Of a DNA stretch of 14,363 nucleotides, positions 1-7,734 are shown in pieces (the stretch's first letter is position 1; every line of letters starts with the position of its first letter). This stretch comes from Methanobacteriota archaeon (GTDB lineage: Archaea > Thermoplasmatota > Poseidoniia > MGIII > CG-Epi1). The notes beneath the pieces are model-generated. The model worked only from the letters and a program-made list of their open reading frames with translations. It ran no database searches and was not told where the DNA came from. The position numbers and the translations under genes were made by a program. The stretch covers positions 1 to 14,363 of the forward strand of contig JAAZXP010000031.1 of NCBI GenBank assembly GCA_014240055.1, written 5' to 3'.

Positions 1-731
1 TTTCTACCATAGAAGATCCATTTACCAGAAGCGTTACGCTTCTTTTCATGTTAGTAAAAGACCATGGTCTTGATCCATGGTCATTAGACTTAAAACACAT
101 GATTTTAGAATACCAAAAATATGCCGTTAAAAGTGATGATTTAGATCTGCCTTTAGCTGGTTCGGTTCTTGGTTGGGCTTGGGATGTTTTGAAATTAAGA
201 GCAACTGGGGCAATTGAAGCTACAGAACCTATACCTGAACCCCAGCCTGAATGGACTGAATTTGAGTTTGGATGGGAACCTACTTATTCTGAACAACTAG
301 AAGATTCTTTGGAACCTCCAATAGAAGAAAGTCTATTATTTCAAGGTGAGCGGAGAGTGACTTTAATGGAATTAGTTGGTGCGCTTGAAGATGCACGGAA
401 TATAGAAACTGAACGCAAAGAGCGCTTAGAGAGAAGGAGACAATTACGAAGTGCAAGACAATCTGTACTAAATGAAGTTGCTCAAAGACTAGGTGAAAAA
501 TTGCACAATGATGACCCTAGTCAATACAAAGAAAAAGTATGGCAACGAATTAATGAGTTTAATGGAAAGCCGATTCCAATAGGTGATCTTCTTGATAGGC
601 CAGAAAAGGCAAGTGTAGTTCGTACATTTGTAGGCTCTCTGTTCTTGGCAAGAGAAGGAAGAATTGATATTATTCAAAAAGATTTAGAAAGTCATAATAT
701 TTATGTTAAAAATCTGGAGAGTGCTGGATGA
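1..731 (+). CDS. scpA: ScpA, kleisin subunit of SMC condensin complex (5' partial)
   Basis: ScpA is the kleisin that bridges the SMC ATPase heads and recruits ScpB for chromosome compaction and segregation in the cytoplasm. The frame is open to the left edge (first whole codon at 3). Residues before the ATG at 48 read ...PFTRSVTLLFMLVKDHGLDPWSLDL, matching the family's N-terminal helix (usually FEGPLDLLLxLI...), so that ATG is internal and the true start lies outside the window. The middle is acidic and Pro-rich, followed by a charged helical stretch (ERKERLERRRQ). The end, FVGSLFLAREGRIDIIQ...IYV, matches the C-terminal winged helix that binds the SMC head. A GGAG at 716-719 is placed to serve as ribosome binding site for scpB, whose ATG overlaps this stop. 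An smc gene just upstream is plausible but not visible. Confidence 0.85.
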   Translation, partial: STIEDPFTRSVTLLFMLVKDHGLDPWSLDLKHMILEYQKYAVKSDDLDLPLAGSVLGWAWDVLKLRATGAIEATEPIPEPQPEWTEFEFGWEPTYSEQLEDSLEPPIEESLLFQGERRVTLMELVGALEDARNIETERKERLERRRQLRSARQSVLNEVAQRLGEKLHNDDPSQYKEKVWQRINEFNGKPIPIGDLLDRPEKASVVRTFVGSLFLAREGRIDIIQKDLESHNIYVKNLESAG

Positions 732-1228
732 AAGAATTAATCGCTGTTGAAGCAGCTTTATTCTCGGCAGGAAGGGCTTTAGACGCTACGGAGACTGCCG
801 AAGCAACTGGGCTTTCAAGGAAAAAAGCCATTGTGGCTTTAGATGCTTTATTTGAAATATATAAAGAACGCAAAAGTGCCTTAGAAGTTGTAAAATTAGG
901 GCATAAATATGCATTACAATTGAAAACTGAAGCTGTAGAATATGGACGGAGATTAGCACCACAAGAAATACCTTCATATCTTTTGAGAACCTTAGCCTTA
1001 ATTGCGCATGAGCAACCAATGCTTCAAACTGAATTGAAATATAAATTAGGAGATAAGGTTTACGAGCATGTTGGAGAATTATTAGAATTAGGAATGGTTC
1101 AGCGAGAAAGAAAGGGGAGATCATTTGAACTAAGCGTAACGCCTGCGTTCATGGAATATTTTGGAATTAATGCGAATAACCAGAATGAATTGAAAGCTTA
1201 TTTGGAACAAGCACTAACTGAATCATGA
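728..1228 (+). CDS. scpB: ScpB, winged-helix (kite) subunit of SMC condensin complex
   Basis: ScpB dimers bind the central linker of ScpA and regulate the SMC ring. The 166 residues match the two-winged-helix family. The N-terminal half opens with IAVEAALFSAGRALDATETAEATGLS, like the usual LEALLFxSGxPLxxxEL. A second winged helix follows, with LLRTLALIAHEQPMLQTELKYKLG corresponding to the family's ALxTLAIIAYxQPITxxEIxxIRG, and ends in FELSVTPAFMEYFGI, like the usual Y.TT..FL..FGL. The length is close to the family norm. The ATG overlaps the scpA stop by 4 nt (ATGA) and a GGAG lies 8 nt upstream, so translational coupling is likely. The next gene overlaps in the same way. Confidence 0.88.
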   Translation: MKELIAVEAALFSAGRALDATETAEATGLSRKKAIVALDALFEIYKERKSALEVVKLGHKYALQLKTEAVEYGRRLAPQEIPSYLLRTLALIAHEQPMLQTELKYKLGDKVYEHVGELLELGMVQRERKGRSFELSVTPAFMEYFGINANNQNELKAYLEQALTES

Positions 1229-1494
1229 ATAGCCCTGGTCTTCTTGAATTAATTGTAATCGTATTTCTCTTATCTACTTTTTTAGGTCCAGAAAAAATTA
1301 AAACAAGTGCGAGGGCAATCGGGAAGGCCTATCGTGAATTTAGAGGATATGCTAATCTAACTCCACTGGGAAGTGATGAAATTACAGATAAAGAAAATAT
1401 TCGTTCTTCGGCTGAAAAATTAGGAATTGATACGGCCGGAATGAACTTAAATGAGATTAAAACTGCAATTATTGATGAATTGTCAAACGATTGA
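1225..1494 (+). CDS. TatA/TatB-like protein with SAP/HeH-like C-terminal tail
   Basis: TatA-family proteins form the pore or docking component of the twin-arginine system, which exports folded proteins. This 89-residue protein has the family architecture. There is a short N-terminal membrane helix (about residues 4-20) with the conserved polar residue at E8, then a Gly-Pro hinge (G21-P22-E23-K24), then an amphipathic helix ending AIGKAYREFR. The Phe normally preceding the hinge Gly is Leu here (F19-L20-G21). After an acidic linker, residues 58-89 contain AEKLGIDTAGMNLNEIKTAI, which resembles a short SAP/Rho-N-like helix-extended-helix motif and is not part of ordinary TatA. The gene overlaps scpB by 4 nt, so it seems co-translated with the condensin genes. 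I am fairly sure of the family; whether it works in Tat transport is inference. Confidence 0.75.
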   Translation: MNSPGLLELIVIVFLLSTFLGPEKIKTSARAIGKAYREFRGYANLTPLGSDEITDKENIRSSAEKLGIDTAGMNLNEIKTAIIDELSND

Positions 1495-1523
1495 ACTAGA
1501 ATAGCTTCAAATAGAATCAAAAC

Positions 1524-1533
1524 TTTGATATAG
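1524..1533 (+). promoter_or_regulatory. TATA-like promoter box for surface-protein gene
   Basis: The sequence TTTGATATAG is centred about 26 nt upstream of the ATG at 1555. That is the archaeal TATA-to-start distance, so transcription would begin at or next to the start codon (leaderless mRNA). It lies in the 60-nt gap after the TatA-like gene, in keeping with a new transcription unit. Confidence 0.55.
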
Positions 1534-1554
1534 TTACTTTTGTCCGTGATTATT

Positions 1555-4500
1555 ATGAAAGCACTAAAGGCAGGGTCCTTGGCCATTCTATTTTTGTTAT
1601 CTGTCGTAATTCCGGCAATCAGTGTTGAGGCTGCCAATGATGCTAGAACTGATACTGATACAGGTTATCTAAGTGAGAAATGGCACGCCGGTTTAGGAAC
1701 TGGAATTGGCTCCCTAAATTCAATTAAAAGTGCAGATATTGATCAAGATGGAGAAGATGAATTAGTATTTGGAAATGCTAAAGGATATGTACATGTTTTA
1801 GACTGGAATGCGAGTGCCAATGGTTGGTATGAAGACTTTCAAACTGTTGATATGGGTGGCCCAGTTAAGGGAATGGAAATTGCTCAAATTGACGATGATC
1901 CGCAATTAGAAATTGCTATTGGATATAATTGGAATTCAGACGCTGGAAAAGTTAAAATTATTGATGGGATTTCATTATTAGCTGAAGCAAATTGGTCTTC
2001 TGGTATTTCTTGGTCTCATACTCAATGGACTGAAGGATGGCCATACGGACTAGCAATGGGTGACTTGGATGGAGATGATGAAGTTGAATTGGCAATGAGT
2101 GGAGATCGTGGTTTCCTATGGGTTGTAGATACTGAAACTCCTGAAATTTATGTCGGCAGAGATATGACATATGATGAAGCTGAATGGTATGTAGATGTTG
2201 GAGCAAAGACTGGCGGAGGCACTCTAGAAAATACATGGGGTCTCACATTCGGGCAATTTGATGATGATGAAGCAATGGAAGTTGCTGTTGGAAGTAAACA
2301 AGGATGGATTGCTGTCTTTGATGGAGAAACTGAAGAATTACAATGGAAATATGATATGGATGGTAGCAGTGGTTCTGATAGTCTTTGTTACAGTTTATTA
2401 TCTGCAGATTTAGATGGTGATGATATTGATGAATTAATTGTTCCTCAGCAAAATAAATTGACTATATTTGTTGATGGAGATAGAGATGTGAGAATAGAAG
2501 ATACGAGTGTCAAAAGTGGTTACGGATTAGCCAATGAAGATCTATTTGGCAATAGCAACGAAGAATTGGTGGTTGTAGATGGCAGTGGGAATATTCGAAT
2601 TATGGGATTAGTTGGATCTTCTCTGACGACTTACCAAGAATGGAGTGGTGGTTATCCAATGAATACAGGAGCTGGAGTTACAATTTCAATGAACGGACAT
2701 GATAATCCTTGGATTGTTCATGGAAGTGATGCTGGAATGATTGTAGCTTGGGAAGTAACATCACAATCTAACCATGAATTGGCTTGGAAATCTGATGCTG
2801 AAAATAATGCAAATCAACTCATTTATTCTCTAGAAGGAGGGAGTAACTATGGCGTTGCCATGGCCAATATTGATGATGACGATAATTTAGAAATTTTAGT
2901 AGGATCTGGATCTGGTAGAGTCTATGCATTTGATGGAAAAACATACGAAGCTGATTGGGTAAGTCCTGAACTAGATAAAACTCCAATGGGAATTGCTGTA
3001 GATGACCTAGACAATGATGGAGATAATGAGATTGTAATTACTACTGGGATACCTAGCGAACCTGAAGGTGAAGATGGTTTAGGAGGAGAGGGATTCCTAT
3101 ACATTTTTGAGAGAAGTGGAGATGATATTGTTCAAGCTTTCAAAAGTGATGATATCGATGCCTCAATGGGTGTGACTATCTCTGAATTAGATGGTTCAAC
3201 CTATCCTGAAATTGGAATAGCCACAGGATATTTAGAAATTGTTGATGCTACAAGTGGAGCAACTAATCTTCACGGAGCTGTCAAAGTTTGGGGATATGGG
3301 GGTTCAAGCTATGCTCAAGAATGGACTTCTGGTGATATTGGAGATGTCGTAGGAGGAATTGCAAGCGGAGATCCTGATGGTGATGGAACTAATGAACTTG
3401 TTGTTGGAACTGCCGGAGACAGTCGTGATGGAGGAAGTGGAGATGGTGGTGAAGTACGTGTATACCATCGAACTGGAGGAAGTTATTCATTAGACGGCTC
3501 AATTATAGAACCTAACCGATTTGATGTATTTGGAATTGCTGTAGGTGACGTTAATGATGATGGGGAAGAAGAAATTATAGTTGGAACTGGAGAATTTGGA
3601 GATAATAAACCTAAATTACTTATTTATGATGGAAGCACTCATTCTGAAGAGTTTACTAAATCAGTCGATTCAACTTCTGTATGGGGTGTAGCAACTGGGG
3701 ATTTTGATAACGATGGAGAACCTGAACTGATCTATGGAACTTCCGGTGGTGAATTATTCATTTATGACGGAATTGAACCTACATCCTTTGAAGCTAAAAC
3801 CAGCGCACTTTCCAATAAAGTAGGACATTATGGAGGAATTGCAATCGGAAATGTTGATAATGAAGGAGCTATGGAAATGGCTGTTGGAAGTGATTCTTAC
3901 TTGTGGTTATTTAGTACAGAAGGGCAAACCAATAAACCTGATTTAGCAATTGACGGAACTGACATTAGTTATCTACCTGAAACTCCTGATGAAGATGAGG
4001 ATATTACAATTAATCTAAGTGTTTCAAATTTCGGAGGTTCTGATACTAGCAAATGGAGAGTGTTGGTTTACGATGGAGACCCTGATGCCGGTGGAAAGAA
4101 AATTACTGAGTTTGAATGTGATGCAACGGAACCAAATCAACGCTCAGGATGTAAGGCATTGACGAATGGAGAGTCTGCCTCTTTTGAAGTTACTTGGTAT
4201 GGCCAACAAACTACGCCAGGATATCATGAAATTTATGGTATAGCTGAAGACACGAATTCGCCAAGACAAGAAACTCGTTTTGGAAATAATAAAGATTTTA
4301 CAACTATTGAGATTGAAGAGATTCCTAATGATAAGCCAATTGCCGTAGCTTCAATTGATAATGCTGTTCTTTGGATTGATGAATATGCCCGTATTGATGC
4401 TGGGGCTTCATACGATACTGAGACTACAGACGGCGATGCAGACGGAGATGCAGATAGTAGTGACAACGGGAATTTTGCAGATTTACAATATCGATTTTAC

Positions 4501-5778
4501 TTTGATGGGAGTTGGACTTCTTGGTTGAATAAGTTTACACAAGATGTTAGTTACTCAACTTCTGGTGAGAAAGAAATTATTATTATGACTAGAGATGAAA
4601 GAAGAAAAGAATCTGATGAAATAACGATTAGTGTAACTGTAAAATCAAATGCTCAACCGATTGCTATTCTAAATTCTAATATTTCTGAAGTTGCTGATGG
4701 TGGATTTGTGACATTTGATGTTAGTGAATCATACGATCCTGATTATAGAGTAGGATTAGAATACAGATTTATATTTGGAGATGGAGTATATTCTAATTGG
4801 GTAGTAGAGGGCGATTTGGTAGTATTATACCGTAATGCTTTCTTTAATGGTCCAAACGGAGGCGAACTAGAACTAGGAAAGGGTGAAGAGCTCTTGCGAG
4901 ATGTATTTGGAATTGGTAGAGTTTTCAAGCTGGCTAACGGTTCAGAACTTCCAAATAGCTTCGGATTTGGAGATGGATTATTTTTACTTGAAATGAAAGA
5001 TAGTAGTATTACTTCGAATGGATACAATTACACCTTGCCTTTGGGATTTGAAGAAAAGACTTATGGTGCTCAGATTTTAGTACGTGAAACTTCGGAAGAT
5101 ACTGATGATTTATTAGTAAGTAGCCTTTCAGCTCCTGCATCAATCAGAGTTTACAAACCTGATAATATCGAACCAGTAGCTATGGCTAAAGCTGGAATCT
5201 TCTATGGGTCTGTTTCAGGATCTTTTACAGACCAATTAACAGGTGCTAAAACTGGTGATGAAGTGACTTATTCTGCAGCAGAATCCTATGATCCTGATGG
5301 TGAAGATAGTGCATTAACTTATGAATGGAAAATTAAGGATTCGGCAGGCAATACAATTTCTCTTCTCGGGGACAAAAATGAAAAAACATTTAAGAAAACT
5401 TACAATGAACCTGGAACATATATTGCAATTCTAACTGTGACTGATGAAAGGGGCGGTACAGATACATGGCAAGTTGATGTAACTGTTACCAAAGGTGACG
5501 GATATGGTGATGAAGTAGAAGAGGATGGATATTCTCAAATGACCCTAGTAGGTGCTGCGGCTGTTGGAATTATAGGATTAGTTGGTGGCGCTATGGCACT
5601 TAACCGAATGAGAGGCGGAAATGAAGACGAATTCGAAGATATGTTTGAAGATGTAACGCCAGGTCCTTTGGAATTAAATTGTCCTACTTGTAATGGGTTG
5701 ATATCAATTACAACTACACAAAGACCAATACAAGTTGGTTGTCCAATGTGTCAATCACAATTTGTAATTCGTGAATGA
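1555..5778 (+). CDS. Giant type I surface protein: FG-GAP repeats, CARDB, PKD domains, TM anchor, cytosolic zinc ribbon
   Basis: I recognise the architecture, not a named gene. The ATG at 1555 is preferred over TTG 1540 or GTG 1546: it starts a good signal peptide (MKALKAGSLAILFLLSVVIPAISVEA) and sits 26 nt after the TATA box. Residues ~61-790 hold about twelve FG-GAP/VCBS-type units with DxDxDG calcium-binding loops followed by E-[IL]-x-[VI]-G (DIDQDGEDE, DLDGDDEVE, DPDGDGTNE, DVNDDGEEE), which should form one or two beta-propellers. A CARDB-like domain spans ~794-920. Three PKD-like domains follow at ~925-1032, 1033-1203 (with an insertion) and 1204-1312 (SYDPDGED...). A membrane helix lies at ~1329-1349. 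The ~55-residue cytoplasmic tail ends in a zinc ribbon (CPTC 1376-1379, CPMC 1396-1399). Its likely role is calcium-stabilised adhesion or surface binding; the ligand is unknown. The stop overlaps the folP start. Confidence 0.85.
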   Translation: MKALKAGSLAILFLLSVVIPAISVEAANDARTDTDTGYLSEKWHAGLGTGIGSLNSIKSADIDQDGEDELVFGNAKGYVHVLDWNASANGWYEDFQTVDMGGPVKGMEIAQIDDDPQLEIAIGYNWNSDAGKVKIIDGISLLAEANWSSGISWSHTQWTEGWPYGLAMGDLDGDDEVELAMSGDRGFLWVVDTETPEIYVGRDMTYDEAEWYVDVGAKTGGGTLENTWGLTFGQFDDDEAMEVAVGSKQGWIAVFDGETEELQWKYDMDGSSGSDSLCYSLLSADLDGDDIDELIVPQQNKLTIFVDGDRDVRIEDTSVKSGYGLANEDLFGNSNEELVVVDGSGNIRIMGLVGSSLTTYQEWSGGYPMNTGAGVTISMNGHDNPWIVHGSDAGMIVAWEVTSQSNHELAWKSDAENNANQLIYSLEGGSNYGVAMANIDDDDNLEILVGSGSGRVYAFDGKTYEADWVSPELDKTPMGIAVDDLDNDGDNEIVITTGIPSEPEGEDGLGGEGFLYIFERSGDDIVQAFKSDDIDASMGVTISELDGSTYPEIGIATGYLEIVDATSGATNLHGAVKVWGYGGSSYAQEWTSGDIGDVVGGIASGDPDGDGTNELVVGTAGDSRDGGSGDGGEVRVYHRTGGSYSLDGSIIEPNRFDVFGIAVGDVNDDGEEEIIVGTGEFGDNKPKLLIYDGSTHSEEFTKSVDSTSVWGVATGDFDNDGEPELIYGTSGGELFIYDGIEPTSFEAKTSALSNKVGHYGGIAIGNVDNEGAMEMAVGSDSYLWLFSTEGQTNKPDLAIDGTDISYLPETPDEDEDITINLSVSNFGGSDTSKWRVLVYDGDPDAGGKKITEFECDATEPNQRSGCKALTNGESASFEVTWYGQQTTPGYHEIYGIAEDTNSPRQETRFGNNKDFTTIEIEEIPNDKPIAVASIDNAVLWIDEYARIDAGASYDTETTDGDADGDADSSDNGNFADLQYRFYFDGSWTSWLNKFTQDVSYSTSGEKEIIIMTRDERRKESDEITISVTVKSNAQPIAILNSNISEVADGGFVTFDVSESYDPDYRVGLEYRFIFGDGVYSNWVVEGDLVVLYRNAFFNGPNGGELELGKGEELLRDVFGIGRVFKLANGSELPNSFGFGDGLFLLEMKDSSITSNGYNYTLPLGFEEKTYGAQILVRETSEDTDDLLVSSLSAPASIRVYKPDNIEPVAMAKAGIFYGSVSGSFTDQLTGAKTGDEVTYSAAESYDPDGEDSALTYEWKIKDSAGNTISLLGDKNEKTFKKTYNEPGTYIAILTVTDERGGTDTWQVDVTVTKGDGYGDEVEEDGYSQMTLVGAAAVGIIGLVGGAMALNRMRGGNEDEFEDMFEDVTPGPLELNCPTCNGLISITTTQRPIQVGCPMCQSQFVIRE

Positions 5779-6593
5779 GTCTTACACTAGGTAAATTGAA
5801 ACTTGATGGCAAGTGCCACGTAATGGGGATCCTGAATGTCACTCCAGATTCATTCTATGATGGAGGATGGCACTTTGACAATACCAATGCTCAAAAACGT
5901 ATAGAAGAAATGATTGCAGAAGGAGCTGAAATCATTGATATTGGTGGAGAGTCTACTAGGCCGGGATCAAAACCTGTAACAGTTGAGGAAGAATTGGAAC
6001 GAGTGATTCCTGCCATCAGATTTATATCTAAAATCTCAGATATTCCAATCTCAATTGATACTCAAAAAGCAGAAGTTGCAAAGAAAGCTGTAGAGGCTGG
6101 AGCTTGTGTTGTAAATGATGTTGGAGGACTACGTAATACTGAAATGATTCAAGTTGTAGCAGAGATGCAAATTCCCGTGATAATAATGCATATGCAGGGA
6201 ACTCCGGAGAACATGCAACAGAACCCTCAATATGGTGACGTGGTAGAAGACATCAAAGAATGGTTAGAAGAACGAATAAAAGCTGCTGAAATGGCTGGAA
6301 TCAAACGTTCTGGCATCATTGTTGACCCTGGAATCGGATTTGGTAAGAATTTAAAGCATAATCTTGAGATTTTAGGTAGATTGGATGAGTTCAAAGGGAT
6401 GTCTGGCGGTGTCTTGTTAGGTGCTAGCAGAAAATCATTCATTGGGATGATGACTGGGAATGAGGGTAGTGACCGATTAACTGGAAGTTTATCTGCAGCA
6501 ATGATTGGAGCTACAGCTGGAGTTGACTTGGTCAGAGTTCATGATGTTAAGGAAACCAAAAAGGCAATTGAAACTATCAATTTTTTGAATTAA
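5775..6593 (+). CDS. folP: Dihydropteroate synthase
   Basis: This enzyme condenses 6-hydroxymethyl-7,8-dihydropterin diphosphate with p-aminobenzoate (or a related aryl amine) to give dihydropteroate in folate-type synthesis. The 272 residues form a complete TIM barrel of normal length. All expected motifs are present: MGILNVTPDSF (N21), IDIGGESTRPG (D55, T61, R62), IDTQK (D95), VNDVGG (N114), MHMQGTPENMQ, DPGIGFGKN (D184), GASRKSFIG (K220) and RVHDV (R254, H256). These track the E. coli active-site residues at an offset of one. The sequence is the classical FolP type rather than the divergent archaeal methanopterin-linked relatives, which suggests bacterial-like folate metabolism. The ATG overlaps the surface-protein stop (ATGA), so it is probably co-transcribed with that gene. 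A T6 run at 6581-6586 and a 4-bp tail-to-tail overlap with the next gene mark its end. Confidence 0.95.
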   Translation: MSLTLGKLKLDGKCHVMGILNVTPDSFYDGGWHFDNTNAQKRIEEMIAEGAEIIDIGGESTRPGSKPVTVEEELERVIPAIRFISKISDIPISIDTQKAEVAKKAVEAGACVVNDVGGLRNTEMIQVVAEMQIPVIIMHMQGTPENMQQNPQYGDVVEDIKEWLEERIKAAEMAGIKRSGIIVDPGIGFGKNLKHNLEILGRLDEFKGMSGGVLLGASRKSFIGMMTGNEGSDRLTGSLSAAMIGATAGVDLVRVHDVKETKKAIETINFLN

Positions 6594-7255
6594 GCTGTTT
6601 GCATTGTAGTTACTTTAGTTCCAATTTCTGAAGTGGTAGGCCCTAACTCAACACCAAGATAAATTATGGTGATTGTGACTGTATATTCTATATCTAAAGG
6701 ATCTCCATTGTCTATTTTCTCTTTAGTTACTGGATCTAGATTGTCTAATCTAAATTTATCATATGTTTCTTCACCGCTTCCCAAAGTGTATTCAAAATTA
6801 AAATCGTCCTCTGTAGTAGGGTCAGATTCCAGAATTTTAATCTGGATTAAAACATCAATACTTTTTTCAAAATAACCCATTTTTGGAATGTCAAAAGCAA
6901 TTTCTCCAATTATAGTATTTCTATCCTCAGTCAACTGAAAGGTTGCATCTGTAATATGATCTTCTAAATTTATAGTGACATGGTCATCATACATTTTGTA
7001 AACATCAGCACTGGCTGCAATTAGAACAATAACTGAAACCAAACTAATTCCTGATTTGATTACGCCTAATGTAGAACCAAGACCTTGGGTACTTCCGCCA
7101 CCACCGCCTCCATGAATATTAGCTCTATTAGAACGTGTAGTATTGTGATCTTGAGCTCCTGGTTTGGCAGAACCATCTCCAACACCTACTCCTGAACCTC
7201 CATCATCCTTCACACCACCTCTATTAGAACGTGCAGAATTGTGATCTACGGCCAT
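6590..7255 (-). CDS. Gly-rich single-pass membrane protein, unknown function
   Basis: I do not recognise this 221-residue protein. The first ~65 residues are low complexity and contain two related blocks, DHNSARSNRGG and DHNTTRSNRAN, each followed by a Gly-rich stretch (the second has HGGGGGGS). A hydrophobic segment (about GVIKSGISLVSVIVLIAASADVY, residues 66-88) looks like a single membrane helix. The remaining ~130 residues are probably extracytoplasmic. They are rich in beta-type alternation (ATFQLTEDRNTIIGEIAFDI, LDIEYTVTITIIYLGVEL) and could be one beta-sandwich domain. It lies 14 nt downstream of the EF-hand protein gene and is probably expressed from the same promoter. Its stop codon shares the TTAA at 6590-6593 with the folP stop, a convergent overlap. 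The topology, with the Gly/Arg-rich part inside, is inferred. Confidence 0.7.
   Translation of the reverse strand: MAVDHNSARSNRGGVKDDGGSGVGVGDGSAKPGAQDHNTTRSNRANIHGGGGGGSTQGLGSTLGVIKSGISLVSVIVLIAASADVYKMYDDHVTINLEDHITDATFQLTEDRNTIIGEIAFDIPKMGYFEKSIDVLIQIKILESDPTTEDDFNFEYTLGSGEETYDKFRLDNLDPVTKEKIDNGDPLDIEYTVTITIIYLGVELGPTTSEIGTKVTTMQTA
7123..7247. repeat. Pair of imperfect 29-bp direct repeats within a coding region
   Basis: Segments 7123-7151 and 7219-7247 are identical except at two positions and lie 96 bp apart (32 codons). They encode the two DHN..RSNR blocks in the N-terminal region of the Gly-rich membrane protein on the - strand, which points to an in-frame internal duplication. Confidence 0.75.
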
Positions 7256-7269
7256 AACTTATCCGATGC

Positions 7270-7686
7270 TTAATCGCTATCCTTTATTTCTTCATCAGAT
7301 ATCTTGCCATCATTATTTTTATCATATTTTCGACGAGCATCTTCTGTAAACATCTTCATGAATTGAATTTTATCTTCTTTCCATTGTGCCAATATTTCTT
7401 TATTGAAATCACCATATCTTTTACCTGCAAAATAATCGAATATAACTAATGCTAAGAAGAAAAATATAGGTAATGACCATGCTTCAGTAAAATTCACATC
7501 TTCTTTGATTCCGACATTATCAGGATCTAGAGTGTAACTAGTTGCAACAGCTAAACCAAGAGAGCCTAAAAGTAGAATTAATAATATCCATTCGTAAAAT
7601 TCTAAGGATCCTCTTCGCCTAGGTTGAGGAGGACTAGGTAAACGAGGTCCTTCTGTTATTCTAGAATCTCGAGAGTCTGGTAACAT
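7270..7686 (-). CDS. Two-helix membrane protein with C-terminal EF-hand
   Basis: This 138-residue protein belongs to no family I can name. A Pro/Arg-rich N-terminus (PPQPRRRG) precedes two membrane helices (about WILLILLLGSLGLAVATSY and WSLPIFFFLALVIFDYFAG), so by the positive-inside rule both ends should be cytoplasmic. After a charged helix (KIQFMKMFTEDARRKY) the C-terminus carries a canonical EF-hand loop, DKNNDGKISDEE (residues 122-133), with ligands at positions 1, 3, 5, 9 and 12. The exiting helix is cut short after a few residues, so this is a single, slightly truncated hand that may pair with another copy or act alone. Inference: a calcium-responsive membrane protein. A TATA-like box 26 nt upstream suggests leaderless transcription, and the Gly-rich protein gene follows after 14 nt in the same unit. 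Confidence 0.75.
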   Translation of the reverse strand: MLPDSRDSRITEGPRLPSPPQPRRRGSLEFYEWILLILLLGSLGLAVATSYTLDPDNVGIKEDVNFTEAWSLPIFFFLALVIFDYFAGKRYGDFNKEILAQWKEDKIQFMKMFTEDARRKYDKNNDGKISDEEIKDSD

Positions 7687-7708
7687 ACAAACTAAGAAGT
7701 TATGATTA

Positions 7709-7716
7709 CATATAAA
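7709..7716 (-). promoter_or_regulatory. TATA box for the - strand EF-hand gene
   Basis: On the - strand this reads TTTATATG, centred about 26 nt upstream of the ATG at 7686. The spacing implies that transcription starts at or near the start codon. It is half of the divergent promoter region between 7686 and 7770. Confidence 0.6.
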
Positions 7717-7734
7717 GATTCTTATTTCAGTTAA

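Noticed and set aside
48..50. ATG at 48 as the start of scpA
   Set aside because: The same frame is open back to the window edge and encodes residues that match the ScpA N-terminal helix, so the start lies upstream of the window.
1540..1554. TTG 1540 or GTG 1546 as start of the surface-protein gene
   Set aside because: ATG 1555 begins the signal peptide directly and fits the TATA spacing; the upstream codons would precede the predicted transcription start.
6666..6875. Open frame on + strand within the Gly-rich membrane protein gene
   Set aside because: It is a low-complexity Ser/Leu-rich shadow with no promoter, opposite a gene with clear domain organisation.
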